Program-made: the position numbers and the translations under genes
Shown: one piece after another, positions 1 to 8,700 of the stretch
Position numbering within the stretch: position 1 is the stretch's first letter
Layout of the letters: each line of letters begins with the position of its first letter
The notes under the pieces: model-generated
The model's database searches: none
What the model saw: the letters and a program-made list of their open reading frames with translations, nothing else
What the model was told of the DNA's origin: nothing
From: an uncultured Clostridia bacterium
GTDB taxonomy: Bacteria; Bacillota; Clostridia; TANB77; CAG-508
DNA length: 21,267 bases
NCBI GenBank assembly: GCA_948560265.1
Contig: CAOXTD010000022.1
Span: 1-21,267, forward strand
Reading direction: 5' to 3'

Positions 1-2
1 AA

Positions 3-281
3 AACGTAATAAATATAATTAAAGATATGAATATAAAAGATAAATTAAGATTAGGTATATGCTTAACTACAAGTGATTGGGCTAATATTTTGTATAATAA
101 AACTGAAATGTATAAGAAATTTGATATTATGCTAAAAGAAGTTGATGAAGAATATAGAACTATACTTATAAACTTTGGAAAGTATAAACTTGTAATGTTT
201 GCAATGGCTAAAATTATGGAGATGGAACAAGTAGAACGAAACAAAGTTGTTTTGTATTTGTTTAATAGTGTAAAAAATTAA
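3..281 (+). CDS. Unknown protein, probably 5'-truncated by the window edge
   Basis: I do not recognise this protein. The reading frame is open from the window edge and ends at a TAA at 279-281. An ATG lies at 27, but only a weak AAAG precedes it and the frame continues upstream without a stop. It may therefore be the C-terminal part of a longer protein rather than a complete 84-residue one. The visible part is rich in Lys, Met, Ile and Tyr and looks soluble and mostly helical. It has no signal peptide, membrane segment or motif I can name. The downstream gene has its own promoter at 314-342, so the two are probably separate transcription units. Confidence 0.45.
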   Translation, partial: NVINIIKDMNIKDKLRLGICLTTSDWANILYNKTEMYKKFDIMLKEVDEEYRTILINFGKYKLVMFAMAKIMEMEQVERNKVVLYLFNSVKN

Positions 282-313
282 GATTATAAGTTTCAAGAAA
301 AAAGCCCTTTTTG

Positions 314-342
314 TTGAAAAATTCTGTATAATGTGGTAAAAT
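314..342 (+). promoter_or_regulatory. Promoter of the small membrane protein gene
   Basis: TTGAAA (314-319), a 17-bp spacer, then TAAAAT (337-342) preceded by TGG, giving an extended -10. The predicted leader of about 80 nt contains a small hairpin (CTTGCT at 362-367, AGCAAG at 372-377) followed by TTTT. The hairpin is too weak to call a terminator. Confidence 0.55.
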
Positions 343-427
343 ATTCACATAAATTAAGTATCTTGCTAATAAGCAAGTTTTGAATAGAGTAGCTTTTAAC
401 AATAAATATTGTAAAGGAGGATTTTTT

Positions 428-931
428 ATGAAACGGTGCTTTACGTGGGTAGTTAATTGGTTTATCCAATGGGTACGCAAAATGGGAATTGAAGAAAGAA
501 TAGGTTTTGCTATAGGTGGAGTAATTGGAATTGTTGTAGGCATAGCATTATTTGTGTCTGTCAACAAAGTACTTGCTACGGCAATTGATTATGAACCATT
601 GGAAAAACAAATGTCTGCTATTCAGCAAAATCCAGATTTGTTACTAAAGACAAACTGTAATATATCCATAACTGATGATGTTATTACAGTCATTTTTAGT
701 AATGATGAGTGCAAGCTGACGGTGAAATATGACCAAAGCTTTGAAGTATTATCGACTTCAAAAACAGACCAATATATGTTTTGGTTATTGGCACTTGGAC
801 TTGCAGTGCTGATAGGATGTTTTGTATACGCAGTGGCAGCTATCCTATTGACAATAGCTGTATTCTTAATCGAAATGTTGTGGGAGTTCATTTACAACAA
901 GTTAAAGTCAATAAAATCTAAAAAATCATGA
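428..931 (+). CDS. Small two-TM membrane protein of unknown function
   Basis: The family is not recognised. I start it at the ATG at 428 because AAGGAGG (412-418) lies at a good distance; the longer frame from 380 would place that site inside the gene. The product is 167 residues. A Trp/Arg-rich N-terminus is followed by a first membrane segment (about residues 25-45, glycine-rich), then a polar region of about 65 residues with two cysteines. A long hydrophobic stretch (about 120-150) follows, and the tail is Lys-rich. This suggests two membrane passes with the polar region on one side. Codon 3 is CGG, the only in-frame CGG I found in an intact gene of this window, which may hint at a different origin from its neighbours. 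It is a single-gene unit, with its own promoter and a terminator at 950-982. Confidence 0.6.
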   Translation: MKRCFTWVVNWFIQWVRKMGIEERIGFAIGGVIGIVVGIALFVSVNKVLATAIDYEPLEKQMSAIQQNPDLLLKTNCNISITDDVITVIFSNDECKLTVKYDQSFEVLSTSKTDQYMFWLLALGLAVLIGCFVYAVAAILLTIAVFLIEMLWEFIYNKLKSIKSKKS

Positions 932-949
932 TTCAATTTGCGTTTTATA

Positions 950-982
950 AAACGGTAATCACATCTCGTGGTTGCCGTTTTT
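950..982 (+). terminator. Rho-independent terminator after the small membrane protein
   Basis: A 13-bp stem (950-962 with 968-980, two G-U pairs in RNA) has the 5-nt loop ATCTC and ends in a run of five T (978-982). It lies 19 nt after the stop codon of the membrane protein gene. Confidence 0.8.
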
Positions 983-1003
983 CATAAATTTTAACATTTT
1001 TTC

Positions 1004-1031
1004 TTGCAATTTATAAAAATTGTGATATACT
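1004..1031 (+). promoter_or_regulatory. Promoter of candidate small RNA
   Basis: TTGCAA (1004-1009), a 16-bp spacer, then TATACT (1026-1031) with the extended-10 TGA (1023-1025). No reading frame follows. The transcript would start near 1038 and run into the terminator at 1107-1136. Confidence 0.5.
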
Positions 1032-1037
1032 TTAATA

Positions 1038-1137
1038 AATTGATTGATATTTGTATCAATCGTTAAAGGTGTGAAAAAAGTTGTAGATATCTACGTCAAC
1101 GGCACCAAAAAGCAAGATTTAAAAATCTTGCTTTTTC
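1038..1137 (+). ncRNA. Candidate structured small RNA (about 100 nt)
   Basis: A promoter ends at 1031 and an intrinsic terminator sits at 1107-1136, with no open reading frame between them. The interval folds well by eye. Hairpin 1 is a perfect 8-bp stem (GATTGATA 1042-1049, TATCAATC 1054-1061) with a TTTG loop. A second arm is closed by GGTG (1068-1071) with CACC (1103-1106) and contains GTAG-ATAT-CTAC (1083-1094), whose GTT base pairs with AAC (1098-1100). The terminator is the third hairpin. I do not recognise a known RNA family or riboswitch. The alternative is an untranslated remnant or spacer whose symmetry is chance in AT-rich DNA. Confidence 0.4.
1107..1136. terminator. Bidirectional terminator (small RNA / FAD-Rieske gene)
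   Basis: A 14-bp perfect inverted repeat (1107-1120 with 1123-1136) has A-runs on the left and T-runs on the right, so it can act on both strands. It ends the candidate small RNA on the plus strand. On the minus strand it lies directly after the stop codon of the oxidoreductase gene. Confidence 0.8.
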
Positions 1138-2650
1138 TTATTCTTCCCAAACTTCCAAATCCTTAATACTTGGATCATAGATGGACTTACCTTTGTAATT
1201 AAACCTAGAGCCATGACAAGGACAATCCCATGTTTTTTCTAAATTGTTCCAAGTCAATTCACATCCTAAGTGGCTGCATACTGGTTTAACAATATATAAT
1301 CTTCCATTTTCTTCTCGATAAGCTCCTACTTTTTTATCTTCAAATTCAACTAATCCTCCTGTACCAGGCTTAATGTCTTGTAACTTCTCTTCTGGTATTT
1401 TTAATTTCTCTACTGTCCATGAAGTAGCAACTTCTTTCACCATATTGCCTAGTTCTTTGTAATTTTTAATCGGCTCTAGTCTAGTAGAAGTAAATGCTTC
1501 TTCATATGGGTTTTCTTTTCCTAAAATTTTATCCACAATTATATTTGCTGCTACATTTGAAGTAGTCATTCCCCATTTTTTATATCCTGTTCCTAAGTAC
1601 ATATTCGGCATTAAATTAGAAAATTCTCCGATATATGGTATTTTATCTAAAGAAATACAATCTTCTGTACACCAACGATATTTAACAGTACAATCCGGGT
1701 AATATTTTTTAGCAATTGCCTCTAGTTTTTTGTAACTATCTGAAATATCTTTTCTCTCTCCCGTTTTATGCCCCATTCCTCCTATTAGTAATAATTCTTT
1801 TTCATTATTTTGTGCCACTCGGAAAGAAACGGTTGGATTTTCGCTATTAATATACATTCCCTTCGGTAACGGCATTCTAGTTTCTATTGCAATTAAATAA
1901 GACATTTCTTGATACATTTTTAAGAAATAATATCCTGGCATGTTAATAATAGGGTAATGACTTGCTAACACTACATATTTTGCTTTTATGGTTTTTCCAT
2001 TTTCTGTAATAACTGTATAATTATCCTCTTTTGGTCCTTTTACATCTGTTACCTTTGTTTTTTCAAAAATAAGTATATTATCTTGTTTTCTAATGGCTCT
2101 TACAAGTCCATTTGCATATTTGCAAGGATTAAATTGTGCCTGGTTTGGAAATTCAATTGCTCCAAGAATGCGAAATGGTAGGTTTACATTCGAAACAAAT
2201 TTAGCTGGAAATCCTAAAGAATTTACTGCTTCTACTTCTTTTTTTATTTTTAAAACTTCTTCCGCTTTTAATGTATAGACATAATTATCTTGTCTTTCAA
2301 AGTCGCATTCAATATTTTCTTGCTTTACAATTTCTTCTATATTTTGAATGGCTTGTTCATTCGCTTTTAAATATTGTTTTGCTTTTTCTTCTCCCTGTGA
2401 ATTGATTAAATAATCATAAAATAATCCATGCTGGCTAGTAATCTTGGCTGTTGTATTTCCGACTAGTATGTTCACAAAGTCTTTCTTTTTCTACTAAAGC
2501 TACTTTTAAATCTGTTTTGGATAAATAATATGCTGTGGTTAATCCTGTTAGCCCTCCTCCTATAATACATACATCTACCTGAGTATCTTCTTCTAAACTT
2601 GGAAATTGCTTTCTTTCTGATTTTACACTTTCTATCCAATATGATTTCAT
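1138..2650 (-). CDS. FAD-dependent oxidoreductase with C-terminal Rieske domain, frame broken by one inserted base
   Basis: The gene starts at the ATG at 2650 (GGAAGGGGAA upstream, inside the end of the protease gene). Frame 0 runs for 63 codons to 2462. It resumes one base later at 2460 and runs to the stop at 1138, so one extra C on the coding strand (G at 2461 on the plus strand) splits a product of about 503 residues. The first part has the FAD dinucleotide motif GGGLTG. The second begins GNTTAKITS, which continues the HTS just before the break. The C-terminus carries a complete Rieske [2Fe-2S] pair, CSHLGC and CPCHGS. The architecture and length match YhfW-like DAO-family FAD proteins with a Rieske domain; the substrate is unknown. 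It is probably cotranscribed with the protease gene (3-nt gap). The break means a pseudogene, a sequence error, or +1 frameshifting. Confidence 0.82.
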
Positions 2651-2653
2651 TTT

Positions 2654-3799
2654 TTAATTTCCCCTTCCTAATGTAACCTCTATCGTTACTTCTTTTTGAT
2701 TTCTAAGTACTTGTAATTGTACTTTATCTCCTGGTTTTTTCTCATAAATATAACATCTTAAATCACACATCTTTTCTAATTCTCTACCATCTATTGTTAC
2801 TAAAATATCTTTTTCTTTTAGACCAGCTTTTGCAGCTGGTGAATTGTTTTTCACTTGTACCACATAAATCCCATTTGTTAATCTTAAATTGTTATTTAAA
2901 TAAGGAATCACATTTTTGTCATAAGCAAAAATTCCTAATGTTGCCTCTTCGAATTTATCTTCTGTTTTAAATCTCTGTACAATTGACTTTACTGTATTAA
3001 TTGGTACAGCAAATCCTATTCCTTCTGCAGATGTTATTTTAACACTATTAATACCAATTACTTCTCCTTGCGCATTAATCAAAGGTCCTCCACTGTTTCC
3101 AGGGTTAATTGTAGCATCTGTTTGAATTAAATCTTCCATATAAGATGATTTGTTTTCTTCTTCAATTGTAATTGTACGATTGACTGCACTAACAATTCCT
3201 GATGTAACGGTTCTTTGAAATTCATATCCAATTGGGTTACCAATTGCATACACTTTTTCTCCCACTTTTACTTGTGAAGAATTACCAAAAGTAACATATT
3301 TTAAGTTCTTGGCATTAATTTTAACAATTGCTAAATCAATATCAGAATCTGACCACACTACGTTTGCTTTATAACTTTTTCCATTTGGTAATGTGACATA
3401 GCAAGTAGTATATTTTGCTCCTGATACATGTTCATTTGTTAGGATATATCCATTTTCTGATACAATCATTCCTGTGCCTAACCCCAAACTTGTACTACCA
3501 TTTTCTAAAAATATAGTTGCCCCTGGATTCTTCAACTTTGAAATACCTACTACACACTCATTAATTTGCTCTATTACTTGTGTAATTGTCTTATTTTCTT
3601 GTGTAACTTGTTCTACTGTTTGTGAAGTTTTTGTAATGTCTACTTTTTGTGGCGTTAACATACTAGTATTGGGTAAATAAATATTTTGGTATAGTAAATA
3701 CAGTAATGCTACAATGAACACTAGTAATATACATATAATTACATTTAAACAGTAACTTTTTATCCTTTGTCTTTTTTGATTTTTAAAATATTCTTCCAT
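2654..3799 (-). CDS. htrA: HtrA/DegP-type membrane-anchored serine protease
   Basis: A 381-residue extracytoplasmic quality-control protease. A basic N-terminus is followed by one membrane segment (about residues 15-43), so it is tethered outside the membrane. The trypsin-like domain has the full catalytic triad: His124 in TNEHV, Asp155 in DIDLAI and Ser236 in NPGNSGGPL. One PDZ domain fills the C-terminus (about 285-378) with the GIYVV carboxylate loop. The start at 3799 has GAGGG (3805-3809) upstream. Its stop lies 3 nt before the FAD-Rieske start, so the two form a unit. The terminator of the upstream acyl-CoA ligase gene directly abuts this ribosome site, and I see no strong promoter between the genes. 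Expression may therefore depend partly on readthrough. HtrA proteases normally act on misfolded exported proteins. Confidence 0.93.
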   Translation of the reverse strand: MEEYFKNQKRQRIKSYCLNVIICILLVFIVALLYLLYQNIYLPNTSMLTPQKVDITKTSQTVEQVTQENKTITQVIEQINECVVGISKLKNPGATIFLENGSTSLGLGTGMIVSENGYILTNEHVSGAKYTTCYVTLPNGKSYKANVVWSDSDIDLAIVKINAKNLKYVTFGNSSQVKVGEKVYAIGNPIGYEFQRTVTSGIVSAVNRTITIEEENKSSYMEDLIQTDATINPGNSGGPLINAQGEVIGINSVKITSAEGIGFAVPINTVKSIVQRFKTEDKFEEATLGIFAYDKNVIPYLNNNLRLTNGIYVVQVKNNSPAAKAGLKEKDILVTIDGRELEKMCDLRCYIYEKKPGDKVQLQVLRNQKEVTIEVTLGRGN

Positions 3800-3810
3800 T
3801 CATATCCCTC

Positions 3811-3842
3811 AAAAAAAAATAGTATTTTTCAATACTATTTTT
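3811..3842 (-). terminator. Terminator after the acyl-CoA ligase gene, abutting the htrA ribosome site
   Basis: Read on the minus strand, a 12-bp perfect stem (3842-3831 with 3826-3815) is capped by a GAAA tetraloop and followed by a T-run through 3811. The htrA ribosome site GAGGG begins at 3809. The hairpin therefore lies at the very 5' edge of htrA and could also act as an attenuator for it. Confidence 0.75.
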
Positions 3843-3880
3843 CCCATTTTTATGATTATTTAATCTATAAAATAAATAAT

Positions 3881-5605
3881 TTAAATGGTATGCTTTATTT
3901 CCTCATACCTTTTTACCTTTTGCGTTGTTGTTTTGGCTAGTGGTTCATCTGTAAGAATAATTTCTTTAATGTGTTTTACATCAGGAAGTGTTTGGTTTAC
4001 TTCTTTTACCTTTTGCCAAAAAACTTCCTTTAACTCCTCTTCTGTTTTTTCTCCATAGATTTCTTTTGACTGTTCTTCGTCATATACTATTTTAGCGCAA
4101 AGTGTTGTATCCATTGAAGTTTTGTTTCTTGCAAATACCATTGTCTCAAGTACACCTGGTATTTTATTCAATAAAAATTCTAATTCTTGCGGATAGATAT
4201 TTTTCCCATTTTTTAGTACGATAATGTCGCTCTTTCTACCAGAAATATATAAATATCCTTTTTTATCCAGATATCCATAATCTCCTGTCGAAAACCAGCC
4301 TTCTTTCATACATTTTCTAGTTGCTTCTTCGTTCTCATAATAGCCTAACATAACACTTGGACCTTTCACTACGATTTCTCCAATTCCCTCTTCGTCTTTT
4401 TCTTCAATTTTTAATTCTAAATTAGAAAGAGGAAATCCAATAGAACCTGGCTTTTTCATTTTATCGCTTTCACAGGATACCACTGGTGAAGTTTCTGTTA
4501 ATCCATATCCTTGTACTAAATCTACTCCAAAATCATTAAAGCCTTTAATAATTTTTTTGTCTAACGGTGCTGCTCCTACAAAAACAATTCTTAAATTTCC
4601 ACCGAATTGGTCTAAAATTGGTTTAAATACTTTTCGTCTAATATCGATTCCAATTTTAGCTAATAGTTTCGTGATTACTATCATAGTTTTGATGAGCTTT
4701 GTTTTTCCCTGCTCTTCAATACTTTTCCATACCTTTTTATGAATATTTTCTAAAATTAATGGTACTCCAACAAATATGCTTATTTTAAACTCTTGCATAT
4801 TTTTTTGAATATATTTTAGACCTTCACAAAATGCCACTGTAGAACCAAAGTAAATTCCTAACAAGAAAGTAATGGTACATTCAAAAGTATGGTGTATTGG
4901 TAGTACAGAAAGTAATGTCTCATTTGGCCACATATGAGAGTACATAGCAATTGCTTGTAGATTGGAGCAAATATTTCGTTGTGAAAGCATTACTCCTTTT
5001 GAAACATTAGTAGTTCCTGAAGTAAATAAAATGATAGACATTTCTTCTGGATTAATTGTAATTGCTTCATATTCTCTATTTCCGTTTTCTCTTAATTTTC
5101 TACCTTGGCTTAGTAAATTTGAATACAAGATAACTTCTTTTTCTATTGTTTCGTCCATTGAAATAATATATTTTAAATTATAATTCTCTGTATTTTTTAC
5201 TTTTTGTAACATAGAAATATATTTTGCTTCACATACAATTGCTTCTGCTCCGCTTCTTTGTACAAGTGATTGTAGTTCTTGTTCAGGAAGTGCTTTATCT
5301 AATGGAACAATTGTCATTCCACCAGTGGTAACTGCTAAATAGGTTGTACACCATTCATAACGGTTACTACCAATAACGGCTACTTTCTTTCCTTGTAAGC
5401 CCATACTAAACAAACTTGTACAAAGTGCTTCAATATCCTTTTTAAATTGCGAATAGGTTTTGTATACATATTCCACATTATCTTTTGCATGCCTTATTTT
5501 ATATTTATAAGCAATGTAATCTGGATAAAGTTTCTCTGTTCTGCTAATTAATTCTCTAAAATCTTTTACTGCATCCGCTTCATATGAAGCCCTTTTATCT
5601 TTCAT
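3881..5605 (-). CDS. Long-chain acyl-CoA synthetase (AMP-forming ligase)
   Basis: A 574-residue ANL-superfamily enzyme that would activate a carboxylic acid, most likely a fatty acid, to acyl-AMP and then acyl-CoA in the cytoplasm. The ATP-binding loop TSGTTNVSKG lies at 195-204, GYGLTETSP at 366-374, GWFSTGDYG at 436-444 and GRKSDIIV at 456-463. The catalytic C-terminal lysine is K563 in TTTQKVKR. The length and the N-terminal half resemble long-chain FadD/COG1022 enzymes rather than NRPS adenylation domains, and there is no carrier domain. The start at 5605 has AAGGAGAG upstream. It is transcribed divergently from the NRPS from a back-to-back promoter (5647-5675) sharing a dyad. I infer it supplies the acyl chain for the NRPS starter condensation domain. 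A general fatty-acid role is the alternative. Confidence 0.9.
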   Translation of the reverse strand: MKDKRASYEADAVKDFRELISRTEKLYPDYIAYKYKIRHAKDNVEYVYKTYSQFKKDIEALCTSLFSMGLQGKKVAVIGSNRYEWCTTYLAVTTGGMTIVPLDKALPEQELQSLVQRSGAEAIVCEAKYISMLQKVKNTENYNLKYIISMDETIEKEVILYSNLLSQGRKLRENGNREYEAITINPEEMSIILFTSGTTNVSKGVMLSQRNICSNLQAIAMYSHMWPNETLLSVLPIHHTFECTITFLLGIYFGSTVAFCEGLKYIQKNMQEFKISIFVGVPLILENIHKKVWKSIEEQGKTKLIKTMIVITKLLAKIGIDIRRKVFKPILDQFGGNLRIVFVGAAPLDKKIIKGFNDFGVDLVQGYGLTETSPVVSCESDKMKKPGSIGFPLSNLELKIEEKDEEGIGEIVVKGPSVMLGYYENEEATRKCMKEGWFSTGDYGYLDKKGYLYISGRKSDIIVLKNGKNIYPQELEFLLNKIPGVLETMVFARNKTSMDTTLCAKIVYDEEQSKEIYGEKTEEELKEVFWQKVKEVNQTLPDVKHIKEIILTDEPLAKTTTQKVKRYEEIKHTI

Positions 5606-5646
5606 ATTCTCTCCTTCTTATTTCCGTAGATCTTTTTTCTATTGTC

Positions 5647-5675
5647 ATTTTATACTAAAAGGAAAAATTTAGCAA
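5647..5675 (-). promoter_or_regulatory. Promoter of the acyl-CoA ligase gene
   Basis: On the minus strand: TTGCTA (5675-5670), a 17-bp spacer, then TAAAAT (5652-5647). Its -35 lies 8 bp from the -35 of the NRPS promoter on the other strand and overlaps the left arm of the dyad at 5670-5703. Confidence 0.6.
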
Positions 5676-5703
5676 TATTTTTGTTGATTTTTACATATTG
5701 CTA
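5670..5703. promoter_or_regulatory. Operator-like dyad between divergent promoters
   Basis: A perfect 9-bp inverted repeat, TAGCAATAT (5670-5678) and ATATTGCTA (5695-5703), has its arms separated by 16 bp, with centres 25 bp apart. The left arm covers the -35 of the acyl-CoA ligase promoter. The right arm lies in the spacer of the NRPS promoter. A dimeric regulator could control both genes from here. No regulator gene with an obvious link is in the window. Confidence 0.45.
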
Positions 5704-5712
5704 GTATATAAT
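5684..5712 (+). promoter_or_regulatory. Promoter of the NRPS-kinase operon
   Basis: TTGATT (5684-5689), a 17-bp spacer, then a perfect TATAAT (5707-5712). It overlaps the upstream TTG at 5698 that would extend the reading frame, which argues that translation starts at the ATG at 5749 behind AAGGGAG (5735-5741). Confidence 0.75.
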
Positions 5713-5748
5713 CGACTTAGAAAAAAGAAAAACAAAGGGAGACATAAG

Positions 5749-8700
5749 ATGAAGCAAAATTTATATGAATTAACTAATCCACAAAAGCCAATCTGGCTAA
5801 CGGAGCAATACTTTACAAATACATCAGTTAACACAATTTGTGGTTATACTTTTATCACAGATGTAGTTAATCTTGAAATTTTAAGAAAAGCTATCTATGA
5901 AATGGTAAAATCAAATGATGGCATGAGACTAAAGATAAATAGTAAAAATGATAGTGCTTTACAATATGTAAGTGATTTTGAGCCATTTTACATTCCTACT
6001 GTGGAATTATCTACGAAGGAAGATATTGAAGAAAAAGCTTTAGAAATGGCAAGTACACCTTTTATGCAATCTAATGAATTTCTTTTTCAATTTTTACTTT
6101 TTAAGCTTCCTGATGAAACTGGCGGTTTTATTGTTAATGTACATCATTTAATTCGGTGATTCTTGGTCTTTAGGTTTAATTGCGAAAGAAGTTACTACGA
6201 TTTACTCTGAACTTATAGAAGGTTGTTACGAAACCAAATCTTATCCTTCTTATCTAAATTATATTGAATCTGAAAAAGCTTATAAGAATAGTGATAAATA
6301 TTTGAAAGATAAAGCTTATTGGGAAGAAATTTTTACTACTATCCCAGAAGTTGCATCTCTTGTTCCTATGCAAGAAGATAAAAAAGATATTTCTTGTGAA
6401 GGAGCTCGTAAAAAATTCACTTTTTCTTCTAATGATTTAGCCAATATAAAAGTATTTTGTGATTCTCATAAAATTTCATTTTATAATTTCTTTGCAGCAA
6501 TTTATTCCTTATATATTGCCAAAATTAGTAGTTTAACTGATTTTGTCATTGGTACTCCTATTTTGAATAGAACCAATTTTGAACAAAAACATACTATGGG
6601 TATGTTTATTAGTGTTGCACCTTTAAGAATAACAGCTCAAGAAAGTTCTTCTTTTATCGATTTTGCAAAAGCGATTAGCAACAATACTATGTCTATTTTT
6701 AGACATCAAAAATACTCTTATCAAAATATTTTGGAAGATATTCGAAAAAGAGATTCTTCTATTCCTAATTTATATCATATTCTATTATCTTACCAAATTA
6801 CCAAAACCACAGAGGATAGTAATCAAGTTCACTATTCCACTGATTGGGTATTTAATGGTAGCGTTGCAGACGAACTGCAAATTCATTTATTTGATTTGAA
6901 TGATGAAAACTCTATGACAGTAGCTTATGATTATAAATCTAGTTTATTTTCTGCGCAAGAAATTACTAACATACATCATAGAATTTTAACCATGATAGAA
7001 CAAGTCATTAGTCAAGAAACTCTTTTACTAAAAGATATTTCTATTGTAACACCTGAAGAAAAACATGAAATCCTAAATGACTTTAACAATACCGCTATGT
7101 CATATCCTACTGATAAAACTATTATTGATCTATTTGAAGAGCAAACTATTAAAACACCTGATGCTATTGCAATCGAGTATGAAGATACACAAATTTCTTA
7201 TCAAGATTTGTTCACTCGCGTGAATCAATTATCTAATTATTTAGAAAGCCTCCATTTAACTAAAAATGTTGGTATTTTTACGAATAGAACCATTGATACC
7301 ATCGTTGGTATTTTATCTATTTTAAAAATAGGTTCTACTCTTGTCCCTATTGACCCTCTCTATCCTAAAGAGAGAATAGAACATATGGTACAAACTGCTA
7401 AATTAGAGTTTATTTTAAGTAGTTCTCCTATTTCTAATGATATGCATTTGCCAATTATTGACATTGCTTATTCCAACTATGTGAAATGTAATAAAAACTT
7501 TGAAGCTAATCCTGTTCAGCCTAATGATAACCTCTATGTTATTTTTACTTCTGGTTCTACTGGAACACCAAAAGGCTTAACTTTAACTCACAAAAATATG
7601 GTTAATTTGATATGCTTTGAAAAAAGAAATTATGATTTCTTATCTTTAGGAAATAAGATTCTTCAATTTGCTACTATGAGCTTTGATGTTAGCTATCAAG
7701 AAATCTTTTCTGCCCTTTTGTCTGGTGCAACACTTGTACTAATTGATGAAATGAAAAGAAAGAACATGGATCTTTTAATAGATTATATTGTATCTCATAA
7801 AATTAGTGTTTTATTTATTCCACCTGCTTATTTAAGACTTTTAGTAGAAGAAGAAAAAAATGTAACTTTACTTTCTTCTACTGTAAAGCACATTATTACA
7901 GCTGGTGAAAGCTTGCTCATTACCTCTGGCATTAGAAAATTATTAGAAAATGATATTGAATTATTTAATCATTATGGACCTGCTGAAACACATGTAACAA
8001 CTACTTATCTTGTTCCTAAAGATTTCAATGCTTCTGTGGCACCAATTGGCTCTCCTATTGATAATAGCCAAATTTATATTTTAGATACTTGCAATAATTT
8101 ATGCCCTATTAATGTCACAGGTCAAATTGCGATTAGTGGTGATTGTGTAGGAAATGGTTATATGAATCGTCCTGATTTGACACAAGAAAAATTTATCCAA
8201 GATCCATTTATTCCTAATCAAACAATGTACTTAACAGGTGATATTGGATTTATTGACGAAAATCATATTATTCACTATATTGGTCGTAATGATTTTCAGG
8301 TAAAAATCAATGGTTTTAGAATTGAACCTGATGAAATTACCAAAAACATTTTACAATATCCTAATGTTACCTCAAGTTGTACTATTATAAAAGAATATCA
8401 TGCTAAGAAGTATATTGTAAGTTATTATACTACTAACGCTAAAGTTACAGTTGATGGACTTCGTTCCTTTTTGTCACAAAGGCTAGCTTCTTATATGATG
8501 CCTTATCAGTTAATAGAATTAGAAGCTTTACCTATTAATTTGAACGGAAAAATAGATAAAAAGGCTCTTCCAGATATTTCTTTTGAAGAAGAAGATAGCA
8601 ATTTTATTGAGCCTCAAACAGAAACAGAAAAAAAATTATTAGCCATTTGGCAAGAAGTTTTGCAATTATCTAAAATTAGCACTACATCTAATTTCTTTCA

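Noticed and set aside
262..891. Minus-strand reading frames over the small membrane protein gene
   Set aside because: They overlap a gene with a promoter, ribosome site and terminator, and show no recognisable features of their own.
5698..5748. NRPS start at the TTG at 5698
   Set aside because: It lies within the promoter (TATAAT at 5707-5712), has no ribosome site, and the ATG at 5749 has AAGGGAG at good spacing.
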